Of a DNA stretch of 64,000 nucleotides, positions 61,801-64,000 are shown piece after piece. Under the pieces are notes generated by a model, which searched no databases, was not told where the DNA came from, and was given only the letters and a program-made list of their open reading frames with translations. Both the position numbers and the translations under genes were made by a program. The stretch covers positions 56,883,063 to 56,947,062 of the forward strand of contig OX328097.1 in NCBI GenBank assembly GCA_946811185.2. The letters are read 5' to 3'. This DNA is from Hippopus hippopus. Taxonomy: Eukaryota > Mollusca > Bivalvia > Cardiida > Cardiidae. The number at the start of each line of letters is the position of its first letter. The stretch's first letter is position 1.

Positions 61801-64000
61801 AAACTTGGCTCTAATGAAGGAATTCGTCTTGAAAGGGTGGAAATCATCTGAAAAGAAGAGTGCTTGAAAGCCTTCTCCTTGGGGTCATTAGAACATGGGA
61901 TTGTGTGGTGAAGGGTTGAAATAAAGCCAATTGTAAATCGTACTTGTGGTTTGATTTATACATGGTATGAATTCGTACATAGCTTATTTTCCAAATCATT
62001 TAAATTTTTTTCAGATTCGTCAGAGTATTGATGCCCTTCTCAACCAGATGAAAGAGTTACCTGCTCGACTGAGAGCCTATGCATCCTACGAACATGTGAA
62101 ACGTCTTTTACAAGGATATGCTAAGGTGATTCGAAATTGATTTTTGCAGTTTAAGGTCATAATTCATTTATTTTGAAAAAAAGAGTGAAAATTTTACACT
62201 GCACTGGTTAACTAACTCTACCCACCTGTGTTGTCTAGACAGTAATTTGAGGTGTTCAGATAGTTTATTGTTTTTATTGAACAAATACACCCAATTGATA
62301 TATACGGGAAATAAATTTGTATCAAGAAAATTTTAGCCTTGCTCTGCTGGAAAAAAGCATGCATCCTTTGAATGCATGAAAAAAAAGAAACATTTTAGGA
62401 ACAAAAAGCTTTTGCATCTTTAAGGCAGTTTTTTGCCATGATATTTCACAAATATTGGATTGTATTAATTCAAGACCAGACTGCAAATTCAATGCTTTTT
62501 GATCTTCACTGTCCGCAATACTAGCTGCAAAGGCAAGGGATCAAAACAAGAATACTCTGGACACATGTTTGTATTTTCAGGTAAATGTGTTGGTAGTTGA
62601 ACTCAAGTCGGAGGCATTAAAAGAGCGCCATTGGAAACAGCTGACAAGAAGATTGAACGTGAAGTGGATTCTAAATGAACTTACACTGGGACATGTGTGG
62701 GATATAGACCTACAGAAAAATGAACACATTGTCAAGGATATTATTCTGGTTGCACAGGGAGAAATGGCTCTTGAGGAATTCTTGAAGCAAGTGAGTAGCA
62801 AAAGATTTTTTTAGGTACTTTTATTTTCCAGTGTATGATACGTATAAGAGGATAGAGAGAAATATATACTTAATGGGTTTCTACCAATAGTCCAAATCCC
62901 TTGATTCATGTCAAATTGAATTTGTTATCTGCAAATGCTTTCAATTTTGATCAATATAATATTCTGTCATATGGTAAACAGATTAAAGGACTATTACTGT
63001 TATATGCTTATTGTGTTTCCTGTAAATCACATACTCAAACATTTTGGCATACATTGTGATTTTATTTTGTAAAGGAAAAAAAAAACACCTTTTTGCTATA
63101 GATTTTTGATTGTAAGCTTTGTTTATGTGAATACTAAAAATGTATTATTTATGTTTCCAGGTCAGTGAAATATGGCGTGGCTATGAACTGGAGCTTGTCA
63201 GCTATCAGGGCAGATGTAGACTGATCCGAGGCTGGGATGACTTATTTACTAAAGTGAAAGAACATTTGAACAGTGTTATGGCTATGAAGTTGTCGCCATA
63301 TTACAAGGTTTGGGACTTTTTTTTTTATCTGGAGAAAGATTTGGAGAATATGCTAACATAATGGTTAATTTGAAAAAGTATGATGTTCCCTAGCCAACAA
63401 ATTCTGTATGACTGAACAGATTTTTAGCTTGACTGTTTTCAAAGAAAACGATAGGTGTTGTCATAGACGTTTAACTGGCTTTGTTGTTGTTCAAAATTTT
63501 TGACATTTTCACATGCCTCTGCCATTACTTAAGATATTTGCTTCTAGCATAGGCTTGCTGTTATCTAGAAAAAGTGGATCCCAAGGACAGGTTATTTTGA
63601 AAAATACAATTTTAGTAAATTCAGAACCTGTTTTGATGTGATTGAACCCTTTTCCACACAATTCTATGTTTAAGACCTTGAGAAAGAAGGTCTTTGCAAA
63701 ATTTGTTTGAAAAGAAATGCTGGTTACCAGCACCCTTCCAAAGACAAATTTCATCATCTGAGCCCAATTTAATTTGTTGTCTGCTGAATCTTTCGGTTTG
63801 GAAAGATCTAAAATCCTGTTGTTTGGTGAAGAGTTAATAGAAAAATAGTCATGTGGTGAATGAAACTAAATTTCAGCAATTTGAGGAAGATGCCCTAGCC
63901 TGGGAGGATAAACTAAACAGGATCAATGCACTGTTTGATGTCTGGATTGATGTTCAGAGAAGATGGGTGTATCTGGAAGGAATTTTTACTGGCAGTGCTG
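19590..64000 (+). CDS. DYNC1H1: cytoplasmic dynein 1 heavy chain, 5' third (27 exons, continues past the window)
   Basis: The encoded protein is the force-producing heavy chain of the minus-end-directed microtubule motor. Joined exons give 1,553 codons plus one base, continuous and collinear with vertebrate DYNC1H1 (about 4,640 residues). The window covers the tail: N-terminal dimerisation region (about residues 1-200), intermediate-chain and light-intermediate-chain binding regions (about 430-790 by comparison with mammals), the neck, and the first part of the linker (from about 1,440). The ATG has purine at -3, G at +4 and an upstream in-frame stop. Variable parts are an acidic Asp/Glu/Gly stretch (81-96) and residues ~487-508. 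All introns are GT-AG. AAA1-AAA6, stalk and C-terminal domain lie beyond 64000. Cytoplasmic type rather than axonemal is indicated by the near-identity of blocks such as [20 protein letters not shown] and [18 protein letters not shown]. Confidence 0.97.
19985..20165. repeat. CpG-decayed relative of the AAAACGTCCC block
   Basis: 'AAAATATCCC', 'TTATATCCC', 'AAAACATCTCCC' and 'AAAACTTCCCCC' at spacing like that of 14928-15024, including the shared 'CCAACTTTTGGTC' context. The changes are mostly C to T or G to A at former CpG. Confidence 0.5.
20540..21751 (+). mobile_element. Helentron-like element, family B, complete ends
   Basis: Left AGCTCCACTGGCC-TTC-GGCCAGCG, right AAGCCAGTGGAGCGATACAGG followed by GTCATCATGGCCGTCTTGTT. 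The termini GCTCCACTGGC/GCCAGTGGAGC are perfect inverted repeats. The body carries diverged ~170-bp repeats ('GGGCTACCAAATTTGGTATGTA...CATAGCCCTGGGG'). A younger TM element interrupts it at 21460-21688. No open frame of note. Confidence 0.8.
21460..21688 (-). repeat. TM element, complete, with identifiable empty site
   Basis: CCAA-TTAA-CTCTTTACCAAACGAC at the left and TGTGGTAAGGGG-TTAA-GCACATGATACG at the right, with a perfect central palindrome near 21583-21617. The paralogous family B elements read CCAA-TTAA-GTGCATGATACG (51928-51946) and CCAATTAAGCGCATG (8705) without the insertion, so exactly one TTAA was duplicated. Confidence 0.93.
21965..22241 (+). CDS. DYNC1H1: dynein heavy chain exon 2
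   Basis: Residues 81-172, entered in phase 1 and left in phase 2. An acidic, low-complexity start ([13 protein letters not shown]) is followed by conserved '[17 protein letters not shown]' and '[12 protein letters not shown]'. The acceptor has a good pyrimidine tract (TTCTCTTTTCAG). Donor GTAATT. Confidence 0.95.
22242..22737 (+). other. intron 2
   Basis: 496 bp, AT-rich. A 24-base direct duplication ('GATAAATCCAACAACATTAA' + AATGCA) lies at about 22461-22510. No mobile element recognised. Confidence 0.7.
22738..22993 (+). CDS. DYNC1H1: dynein heavy chain exon 3
   Basis: Residues 173-258: '[20 protein letters not shown]', '[13 protein letters not shown]', '[20 protein letters not shown]'. 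It is one of the strongest matches to vertebrate cytoplasmic dynein. It ends in phase 0 at GTAAAT. Confidence 0.96.
23120..23320 (+). repeat. tRNA-derived SINE, 3' two-thirds
   Basis: Contains 'GGAAAGCAGCCAGTGGCTTGGGAAG', 'GAAGCTCCAAGAAATCATTGATAGGTG' and 'ATAACTGAAATGATTTTGAAAATGG', parallel to the complete SINE at 45700. The tRNA head is lost. It lies in intron 3. Confidence 0.75.
23365..23551 (+). CDS. DYNC1H1: dynein heavy chain exon 4
   Basis: Residues 259-320: '[20 protein letters not shown]', '[20 protein letters not shown]', '[18 protein letters not shown]'. Phase 0 in, phase 1 out, donor GTATGT. Confidence 0.96.
23552..24489 (+). other. intron 4
   Basis: Contains a worn TM copy at about 23655-23790 and a full-length one at 24248-24466. 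The remainder is AT-rich and unrecognised. Confidence 0.75.
24248..24466 (-). repeat. TM element ending 23 bp before exon 5
   Basis: TTAA-CCCTTGACGAGATGACAAA to TGTGTAGGAAAGGG-TTAA, with a core palindrome diverged at the centre (GGATATC). Its right TTAA is 23 bp from the exon 5 acceptor, so the branch point probably lies inside the repeat. Confidence 0.8.
24490..24710 (+). CDS. DYNC1H1: dynein heavy chain exon 5
   Basis: Residues 321-394: '[20 protein letters not shown]', '[20 protein letters not shown]'. The acceptor TTATCTAAAG has a weak pyrimidine tract, with a TM insertion just upstream. Phase 1 in, phase 0 out, donor GTAAGT. Confidence 0.95.
25115..25400 (+). repeat. tRNA-derived SINE
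   Basis: A-box GGGTAGCTCAGTGGTATG near 25135 and a B-box-like GGGTTTGACACCC near 25180. The SINE body follows ('GTCAGTAGCTTGGAAAAGAAGC'), then a 3' end 'AAATGGCATTAAAATCCAATACAATACAAACAAACC'. The B-box is diverged (TTTGACAC for TTCGAxTC). Confidence 0.75.
26354..26367. promoter_or_regulatory. palindromic RFX-type X-box in A1 head
   Basis: GTTGCCATGGCAAC, a perfect 14-bp palindrome equal to the ideal RFX-factor binding sequence. Other perfect copies are at 33051, 35157 and 47500. Binding is not shown by sequence alone. Confidence 0.5.
27500..31200 (+). repeat. array beta of A1: ~145-bp units with paired nuclear-receptor half-sites
   Basis: The typical unit reads GGGTCA-CCTG-GGGTCA, TAAACT, AGGTCA-CT-AGGTCA, AAATTAAAGAAATACC..., CTCTAGAGGCCACATTT..., TTGACTTGAAAATTGGTCAG. 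About 16 units hold a perfect AGGTCA-N2-AGGTCA. Others carry single changes (CTTGGTCA, CTATATCA). Spacing measured between pairs is 141-148 bp. One unit near 28396-28655 is interrupted by a partial duplication. Confidence 0.9.
31788..32008 (+). CDS. DYNC1H1: dynein heavy chain exon 6
   Basis: Residues 395-467: '[20 protein letters not shown]', '[20 protein letters not shown]', '[18 protein letters not shown]'. It enters the intermediate-chain binding region. Acceptor CTTGTTTAAG, donor GTTAGT, phase 2 out. Confidence 0.95.
32053..32205 (+). mobile_element. Helentron-like left end (CCCCCGCCGAAGGCGG type)
   Basis: Hairpin ATCCCCCGCCGAAGGCGGAGGGAT plus (GTCC)n, starting 45 bp after exon 6. It is cut at 32205 by the next element. 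Its continuation may be the sequence right of 36610 ('GGATTCGATGCAAAATGGCC'). Confidence 0.6.
32206..36609 (+). mobile_element. Helentron-like element, family E, split by a nested family B complex
   Basis: Left TATGCCCCCGCC-ATGAAA-TGGGGGGG-GCATA, right AGCGGGGGCATCCGTGTCTCTGACACACC + TATTTCTAGTT. ATGCCCCCGC/GCGGGGGCAT are inverted. Three ~152-bp units start TGTCCGGAGCATAACTTC near 32327, 32479 and 32632. Each contains CAAGGTCAAGGTCACAG. The 3' hairpin GTGTC-TCT-GACAC followed by CTAGTT is Helitron/Helentron-like. 36255-36428 holds a worn TM copy. Confidence 0.7.
32843..36067 (+). mobile_element. family B Helentron-like complex with internal duplication
   Basis: Left ends (AGCTCCACTGGCC) at 32846 and 34065, right ends (GCCAGTGGAGCGATACAGGGCC) at 35000 and 36032. 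32935-33510 is repeated with few changes at 35039-35790, and 34757-35037 at 35789-36067. A family A left end (AGCTCACTTGAGCACAACGTGCTC) is inserted at 34143. This is best explained by insertion of one copy into another followed by recombination. X-box palindromes at 33051 and 35157. Confidence 0.75.
36900..38137 (+). mobile_element. Helentron-like element A3
   Basis: Left AGCTCACCTGAGCACAAAGTGCTC-AAGGTGAGC; right GACTCAGGTGAGCGATTCAGG + GCCATCATGGCCCTCTAGTTT. Seven to eight ~145-bp units relate to array beta but with 'TTGTGTACGCTCTAGAGGCC'. Five perfect AGGTCA-CT-AGGTCA pairs (37112, 37256, 37404, 37547, 37692). It inserted into the 36800-40745 repeat array. Confidence 0.82.
39099..39248 (+). 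pseudogene. hAT transposase, N-terminal remnant
   Basis: 49 codons from ATG to TAG. They end with a basic '[18 protein letters not shown]' stretch typical of the start of ZNF862-like hAT transposases. The DDE catalytic region that should follow is deleted. Confidence 0.55.
39256..39487 (+). pseudogene. hAT transposase, C-terminal dimerisation-domain remnant
   Basis: It contains '[20 protein letters not shown]' followed by DWRA and '[12 protein letters not shown]', the hallmark of the hAT C-terminal dimerisation domain. It ends at TGA within the element. It is in a different frame from the N-terminal remnant, separated by a few bases and a stop. Confidence 0.75.
40746..41539. other. intron 6, unrecognised stretch
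   Basis: AT-rich, with no repeat or exon I can support. Confidence 0.5.
41540..41785 (+). repeat. tRNA-derived SINE, diverged
   Basis: B-box GGTTTGAATCCCC near 41582, then 'GAGGATTGATGATGGTCATTG' and 'GTACTGGTGAAAGAAACTCCGTCGAAGCAT', parallel to the SINE at 45700. It ends about 41 bp before exon 7. Confidence 0.7.
41827..41980 (+). CDS. DYNC1H1: dynein heavy chain exon 7
   Basis: Residues 468-519: '[18 protein letters not shown]', then a poorly conserved Lys/Thr/Glu/Pro linker (about 487-508), then '[10 protein letters not shown]'. The acceptor (GGTAAATAG) lacks a long pyrimidine tract but is the only one that keeps the frame with exon 6. Donor GTCAGT. Confidence 0.92.
41981..42738 (+). other. 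intron 7
   Basis: A worn TM-like stretch at about 42020-42140 and a fuller TM copy at 42385-42598. The rest is unrecognised. Confidence 0.7.
42385..42598 (-). repeat. TM element
   Basis: 'TGACAAATTTTAGACTTATCCC', core GGAGACAATGCTGG-CACCAGCATTATCTCC, compensated by matching changes in both arms, and end TTGTTTGGTAAAGGATTGA. The TTAA sites have decayed. Confidence 0.78.
42739..42830 (+). CDS. DYNC1H1: dynein heavy chain exon 8
   Basis: Residues 520-549, all strongly conserved: '[20 protein letters not shown]', '[11 protein letters not shown]'. Short exon, phase 0 in, phase 2 out, donor GTAATT. Confidence 0.96.
42831..43935 (+). other. intron 8
   Basis: Contains a mariner transposase relic on the minus strand (about 43338-43720) and a short near-duplicate 'GTATGACATTTGTGAGAT' at 42977 and 43008. 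No other feature recognised. Confidence 0.75.
43338..43720 (-). pseudogene. mariner transposase relic, C-terminal third
   Basis: The frame carries 'IHDNASAH' (second catalytic Asp) and '[17 protein letters not shown]' (third Asp). The two Asp are separated by exactly 34 residues, the D34D signature of mariner-type transposases. It ends '...ENTSKG' where family members have 'G-YF-G'. The N-terminal HTH and first Asp are missing, and the upstream 60 bases are poorly conserved. Confidence 0.85.
43936..44152 (+). CDS. DYNC1H1: dynein heavy chain exon 9
   Basis: Residues 550-622: '[20 protein letters not shown]', '[20 protein letters not shown]', '[20 protein letters not shown]'. This is practically identical to vertebrate DYNC1H1 and lies in the intermediate-chain binding region. 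Phase 2 in, phase 0 out. Confidence 0.97.
44287..44515 (-). repeat. TM element, complete
   Basis: Left TCAA-GCCTTTACCACACAAC (TTAA changed to TCAA), right TTGTTTGGTAAAGGG-TTAA. Perfect palindromic core at about 44411-44444. Intron 9. Confidence 0.85.
44643..44868 (-). repeat. TM element
   Basis: TTAA at both ends (44643, 44865) with CTCTTTTTTGCAAATGAC and TTTGGTAAAGTG. The core has decayed in one arm only (AAAAAAAAGCTAGTTACCAGCATTTTGTCC). Intron 9. Confidence 0.82.
45002..45088 (+). CDS. DYNC1H1: dynein heavy chain exon 10
   Basis: Residues 623-651: '[20 protein letters not shown]', 'SGSIIFARQ'. 87 bp, phase 0 both sides, acceptor TTTCTAACAG, donor GTAATT. Confidence 0.95.
45297..45525 (+). 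repeat. tRNA-derived SINE, diverged
   Basis: Worn A-box 'GGAAGCTCAGTCAGGACC' and B-box 'TATGATCAAATCCCAGGTC', then 'GAAAAAGCAGCCTGTAGCTTGGAAAGCGAC'. A CT microsatellite follows at 45538-45561. Intron 10. Confidence 0.6.
45700..45998 (+). repeat. complete tRNA-derived SINE with 14-bp target duplication
   Basis: tRNA-like head with A-box TAGCTCAGTCGGTAGCGTG, perfect B-box GGGTTCGATCCC, and pairing ends (CCGAGCC / GGCTCGG). The central SINE body has 'GGAAAGCAGCCAGTGGCTTG'. The tail is 'GTTGAAAATGGCGTTAAACACC', ending in ATCA repeats. ACCAAAGTGAATGT flanks both sides (45686-45699 and 45999-46012). It lies in intron 10 and is the best preserved SINE here. Confidence 0.92.
46061..46216 (+). CDS. 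DYNC1H1: dynein heavy chain exon 11
   Basis: Residues 652-703: '[20 protein letters not shown]', '[20 protein letters not shown]'. It lies in the part that in mammals binds intermediate and light intermediate chains. Phase 0 both sides. Confidence 0.96.
46282..46511 (-). repeat. TM element, complete
   Basis: TTAA-CTCTTTTCCGCAGGAC to TTGTTTGGTAAAGGT-TTAA with a perfect palindromic core (about 46402-46437). It abuts the next copy at one shared TTAA (46508-46511). Intron 11. Confidence 0.86.
46508..46700 (-). repeat. TM element, damaged
   Basis: Starts TTAA-CTCTTTACCAAATAAC. A C-run and T-run (46598-46630) have expanded inside. The core is decayed (GGAGATTTTGTTGTATTCAG) and the right end is lost. 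Confidence 0.7.
46748..46974 (+). repeat. TM element ending 26 bp before exon 12
   Basis: 'AAACAACCCTGAGAAAGAAAGC', core AAAATGCTGGTAAGCAGCATTTCTCC, and 'GTCATGTGGTAAAGGGGTCA'. Both TTAA sites have decayed. Confidence 0.75.
47001..47135 (+). CDS. DYNC1H1: dynein heavy chain exon 12
   Basis: Residues 704-748: '[20 protein letters not shown]', '[17 protein letters not shown]'. Acceptor TGTATTTCAG, phase 0 both sides. It falls in the light-intermediate-chain binding region known from mammals. Confidence 0.95.
47136..50138 (+). other. intron 12
   Basis: 3.0 kb, almost filled by element A2 (47264-49790). 49791-50138 is AT-rich and unrecognised. Confidence 0.85.
47264..49790 (+). mobile_element. 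Helentron-like element A2, sister of A1
   Basis: Same architecture as A1. Left AGCTCACCTGAGCACGAAGTAC with a GTCCG/GTCTG microsatellite, X-box palindrome at 47500-47513, array alpha (about five ~165-bp units, 47540-48270), second head AGCCCACCTGAGCACAACATG at 48280, array beta (about ten ~145-bp units, 48300-49700), right end CTCAGGTGAGCGATCCAGG + GCCATCATGGCCCTCTTGT. Four perfect AGGTCA-CT-AGGTCA pairs (48487, 48921, 49052, 49197). It differs from A1 mainly in unit number. Confidence 0.85.
50139..50345 (+). CDS. DYNC1H1: dynein heavy chain exon 13
   Basis: Residues 749-817: '[20 protein letters not shown]', '[20 protein letters not shown]', '[16 protein letters not shown]'. Acceptor TTGCTTCCAG, phase 0 both sides. 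Confidence 0.96.
50346..50831 (+). other. intron 13
   Basis: Worn TM-like stretch at about 50515-50615 ('AAAACATTCTGTAAAAAGAAGC', 'CCTTTTCCAGCAATGTTTTC'). Otherwise unrecognised. Confidence 0.5.
50832..50915 (+). CDS. DYNC1H1: dynein heavy chain exon 14
   Basis: Residues 818-845: '[20 protein letters not shown]', 'TIFAFQEK'. At 84 bp it is the smallest exon in the window. Phase 0 both sides, acceptor CTACTTGCAG. Confidence 0.95.
51114..52220 (+). mobile_element. Helentron-like element, family B, complete ends
   Basis: Left AGCTCCACTGGCC-AAA-GGCCAGCGGGC, right AAGCCAGTGGAGCGATACAGG + GCCATGATGGCCCTCTTGTT. GCTCCACTGGC/GCCAGTGGAGC are perfect inverted ends. It preserves the empty TTAA site (51932-51935) occupied by a TM copy in the 20540 element. 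It carries its own old TM insertion at about 51955-52175. Intron 14. Confidence 0.83.
51955..52175 (-). repeat. old TM copy inside family B element
   Basis: 'ACTCTTTAAGAAACAACAAATTTTTTGACTGGACC' to 'TTGTTAGGTAAAGGGTTAA'. The core has decayed to 'GGAGAAAATACTGGCTGACAAC'. The element at 7877 has the same insertion at the same place. Confidence 0.75.
52323..52502 (+). CDS. DYNC1H1: dynein heavy chain exon 15
   Basis: Residues 846-905: '[20 protein letters not shown]', '[20 protein letters not shown]'. Phase 0 both sides, acceptor TTTTCTGTCAG. Confidence 0.95.
52621..52847 (+). repeat. TM element, complete
   Basis: TTAA-CCCTTCACCATACAGTCC to TTTGGGTAAAGGA-TTAA, core AGGAGAAAATGCTGGTAACC + AGCATTTTCCC (one base lost in the right arm). 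Intron 15. Confidence 0.85.
52935..53125 (+). repeat. TM element with internal deletion
   Basis: 'TTTACCAAACAATCCTGCATTTTAACAACCC' at the left and 'CTTGTAAAGAG-TTAA' at the right. The left arm of the core is deleted (only 'AACTAGGATTTTCTTC' remains). Intron 15. Confidence 0.7.
53338..53490 (+). CDS. DYNC1H1: dynein heavy chain exon 16
   Basis: Residues 906-956: '[20 protein letters not shown]', then a variable Lys/Glu/Asp stretch with 'MDTDTPQT' and 'GGEPNIK', which match the corresponding vertebrate segment. Acceptor CATGTGTAG, phase 0 both sides. Confidence 0.93.
53491..53953 (+). other. intron 16
   Basis: SINE 3'-end fragment at about 53630-53706 ('AAATAAATGTTGAAAGCAGC...CACTATACAATCAAC'). 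The rest is unrecognised. Confidence 0.6.
53954..54100 (+). CDS. DYNC1H1: dynein heavy chain exon 17
   Basis: Residues 957-1005: '[20 protein letters not shown]', '[10 protein letters not shown]'. Acceptor TACTATTTGTAG, donor GTAGGT, phase 0 both sides. Confidence 0.95.
54238..55050 (+). mobile_element. Helentron-like element A4, old copy
   Basis: Left AGCTCACCTAAGCACAAAGTAC-TGAAGGTGAGC, right GGTTCAAGTGAGCCACC + ATCATGGCTCTCTTGTTT. About five diverged ~145-bp units. One perfect AGGTCA-AC-AGGTCA (near 54736) and one AGGTCA-CT-GGGTCA (near 54590). Intron 17; 55051-55697 is unrecognised. Confidence 0.75.
55698..55835 (+). CDS. DYNC1H1: dynein heavy chain exon 18
   Basis: Residues 1006-1051: '[20 protein letters not shown]', then '[14 protein letters not shown]'. 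Less conserved than its neighbours but aligned without gaps at the ends. Acceptor CCCCTTCTAG, phase 0 both sides. Confidence 0.93.
55836..56326 (+). other. intron 18 with a GATC-palindrome repeat remnant
   Basis: About 56040-56165 ('GAGATTAGACTGCAAAGAATG', 'GAAGTCTGATATTGGATCTACACTGTC') belongs to the repeat described at 59620. The remainder is unrecognised. Confidence 0.5.
56327..56427 (+). CDS. DYNC1H1: dynein heavy chain exon 19
   Basis: Residues 1052-1084: '[20 protein letters not shown]', '[14 protein letters not shown]'. Phase 0 in, phase 2 out. The donor GTATGT is chosen because it gives Lys-Ser-Ala-Arg-Lys across the junction. Confidence 0.94.
56578..57595. mobile_element. ~1.0-kb TIR element with TA flanks
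   Basis: Left TA-CCGTATTTTGCGTATGTTTT-GGGAC and right GTCCC-AAAACTTAAGCAAATTACGG-TA are inverted, and both continue into 'CAAAGAATTGGGACA' type sequence, also inverted. A TA duplication points to the Tc1/mariner class. No transposase frame; non-autonomous. The interior is CpG-richer than the surrounding intron 19. Confidence 0.78.
57700..58003 (+). CDS. DYNC1H1: dynein heavy chain exon 20
   Basis: Residues 1085-1186, the longest exon. '[20 protein letters not shown]', '[20 protein letters not shown]', '[20 protein letters not shown]'. Largely helical neck sequence. Phase 2 in, phase 0 out, donor GTAAGT. Confidence 0.96.
58085..58320 (-). repeat. tRNA-derived SINE, reverse orientation
   Basis: The reverse complement contains 'AGGAAAGCAGCCAGTTGCTTTGAGAG' and a worn head with 'GTTTGATAATCCC' as B-box, in the same order as in the 45700 SINE. 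Intron 20. Confidence 0.6.
58394..58616 (+). repeat. TM element, complete
   Basis: Left TTAG-CCCTTAACCACACAATCC, right TCACGTGGTAAAGGG-TTAA, perfect palindromic core at about 58462-58500. Intron 20. Confidence 0.84.
58771..59010 (+). CDS. DYNC1H1: dynein heavy chain exon 21
   Basis: Residues 1187-1266: '[20 protein letters not shown]', '[20 protein letters not shown]', '[17 protein letters not shown]'. Phase 0 both sides, acceptor TACGTTATAG, donor GTAAGT. Confidence 0.96.
59060..59170. repeat. GATC-palindrome repeat, worn copy
   Basis: 'GATCAAGATCAAACTGCATTG', 'CTTCAGTCTAATGTTGGATCTACATTGTC'. It occupies much of intron 21. Confidence 0.55.
59239..59362 (+). CDS. DYNC1H1: dynein heavy chain exon 22
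   Basis: Residues 1267-1307: '[20 protein letters not shown]', '[16 protein letters not shown]'. Acceptor TTTCGTTACAG, phase 1 out, donor GTAGTT. Confidence 0.94.
59385..59715. repeat. GATC-palindrome repeats, two copies
   Basis: The copy at about 59400-59470 is worn. The copy at about 59625-59710 has the near-perfect palindrome GATCGGACTGCACA-TTG-TGCAGTCTGATC (about 59635-59665) followed by 'TTGCTCTACACTGTTTGCAAAAGG'. This kind of sequence is widespread in bivalve DNA from memory; class unassigned. Intron 22. Confidence 0.65.
59731..60828. mobile_element. hAT-type element, 1,098 bp, GTACC target duplication
   Basis: Termini CAGGGTTTTCCCTTGG and GTCAAGGAAAACCCTG are inverted (CAGGGTTTTCC...GGAAAACCCTG). 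GTACC is duplicated exactly (59726-59730, 60829-60833). The interior is CpG-richer than the host intron and has no transposase-like frame; the 61-codon frame at 60232 has no recognisable features. Confidence 0.87.
61050..61240 (-). repeat. TM-like element, strongly diverged
   Basis: 'AACAGTATGAAAAAACTTGGGGAGAAGGAGCAGCTGCTTGCAAC' and 'TATTTTCAAAAACTCTTCTTATAAT' follow the TM order with a different, palindromic centre (GCAGCTGC). Intron 22. Confidence 0.4.
61283..61428 (+). CDS. DYNC1H1: dynein heavy chain exon 23
   Basis: Residues 1308-1356: '[20 protein letters not shown]', '[14 protein letters not shown]', 'LWLSVQPRK'. Phase 1 in, phase 0 out, donor GTATGT. Confidence 0.96.
61610..61733 (+). 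repeat. SINE 3'-end fragment
   Basis: 'CTAGTACTGGTGATACCCAGG', 'GTGATCTGACTGAAATAATGTTGAAAGCTGCG', then an ATCA-rich tail. It directly precedes a TM copy in intron 23. Confidence 0.7.
61734..61919 (-). repeat. TM element lacking the palindrome
   Basis: TTAA-CTCTTTACCAGACAAA at the left, TGTGTGGTGAAGGG-TTGA at the right. The core hairpin is deleted (GAAATCATCTGAAAAGAAGAGTGCTTG instead). Confidence 0.75.
62015..62125 (+). CDS. DYNC1H1: dynein heavy chain exon 24
   Basis: Residues 1357-1393: '[20 protein letters not shown]', '[17 protein letters not shown]'. Acceptor TTTTTTTCAG, donor GTGATT, phase 0 both sides. Confidence 0.95.
62126..62580 (+). other. intron 24
   Basis: About 62465-62535 resembles the GATC-palindrome repeat ('AAGACCAGACTGCAAATTC', 'TTGATCTTCACTGTCCGCAATACTAGC'). 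Otherwise unrecognised. Confidence 0.5.
62581..62790 (+). CDS. DYNC1H1: dynein heavy chain exon 25
   Basis: Residues 1394-1463: '[20 protein letters not shown]', '[20 protein letters not shown]', '[11 protein letters not shown]'. Start of the conserved linker-proximal DHC_N2 region. Phase 0 both sides, donor GTGAGT. Confidence 0.97.
62895..62986 (+). repeat. TM element, right-end fragment
   Basis: 'GTCAAATTGAATTTGTTATCTGCAAATGCTTTC' to 'TCATATGGTAAACAGATTAA'. Intron 25. Confidence 0.6.
63161..63307 (+). CDS. DYNC1H1: dynein heavy chain exon 26
   Basis: Residues 1464-1512: '[20 protein letters not shown]', '[20 protein letters not shown]', 'KLSPYYK'. Linker start. Acceptor ATGTTTCCAG, donor GTTTGG (weaker than the others), phase 0 both sides. 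Confidence 0.96.
63641..63837 (+). repeat. TM element ending 39 bp before exon 27
   Basis: 'CCCTTTTCCACACAATTC' at the left, 'TTGTTTGGTGAAGAG-TTAA' at the right. The core is shortened to GAAATGCTGGTTACCAGCACCC, so part of the right stem is deleted. Confidence 0.75.
63877..64000 (+). CDS. DYNC1H1: dynein heavy chain exon 27 (cut by window edge)
   Basis: Residues 1513-1553 plus one base: '[20 protein letters not shown]', '[20 protein letters not shown]'. Highly conserved linker sequence. Its donor lies beyond 64000. Confidence 0.96.

Overview
The window is eukaryotic, AT-rich, intron-rich and dominated by repeats. The only intact gene I can support is the 5' third of a cytoplasmic dynein 1 heavy chain gene (DYNC1H1-type) on the + strand. 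Its start codon is at 19590, and 27 coding exons reach the right edge, giving 1,553 codons plus one base with no frameshift or internal stop. All internal introns are GT-AG. The repeat content (pearl/Helentron-like elements with tandem cores, tRNA-derived SINEs ending in ATCA repeats, a GATC...GTGCAGTC...GATC palindromic repeat) points to a mollusc, most likely a bivalve. That placement is inference from repeat style, not from a search.

Layout. 1-19.5 kb is upstream intergenic DNA. It holds a transposase relic at the left edge, about a dozen copies of a ~229-bp TTAA-flanked MITE with a perfect palindromic core (called TM here), one complete and several truncated Helentron-like elements, a fold-back minisatellite, inverted-repeat elements and microsatellites. 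19.6-64 kb is the dynein gene. Small exons (84-304 bp) are separated by introns packed with mobile DNA. The big introns are 5 (7.1 kb, a double-array Helentron-like element A1), 6 (9.8 kb, a nest of at least six elements including a complete short hAT) and 12 (3.0 kb, element A2, sister of A1).

The encoded protein segment is the dynein tail (N-terminal dimerisation region, intermediate-chain and light-intermediate-chain binding regions), the neck helices and the start of the linker. The AAA+ motor ring and microtubule-binding stalk lie to the right of the window.

The most interesting structure is in the repeats. The ~145-bp tandem units of family A carry paired nuclear-receptor half-sites (AGGTCA-N2-AGGTCA, often with GGGTCA-N4-GGGTCA just upstream). 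About 25 perfect DR2 pairs lie inside introns of one housekeeping gene. The heads of families A and B carry the palindrome GTTGCCATGGCAAC, the ideal RFX-factor X-box. One TM copy (21460-21688) has its empty site preserved in two paralogous elements within this window, which directly demonstrates TTAA duplication. Several insertions end 23-48 bp before exon starts.
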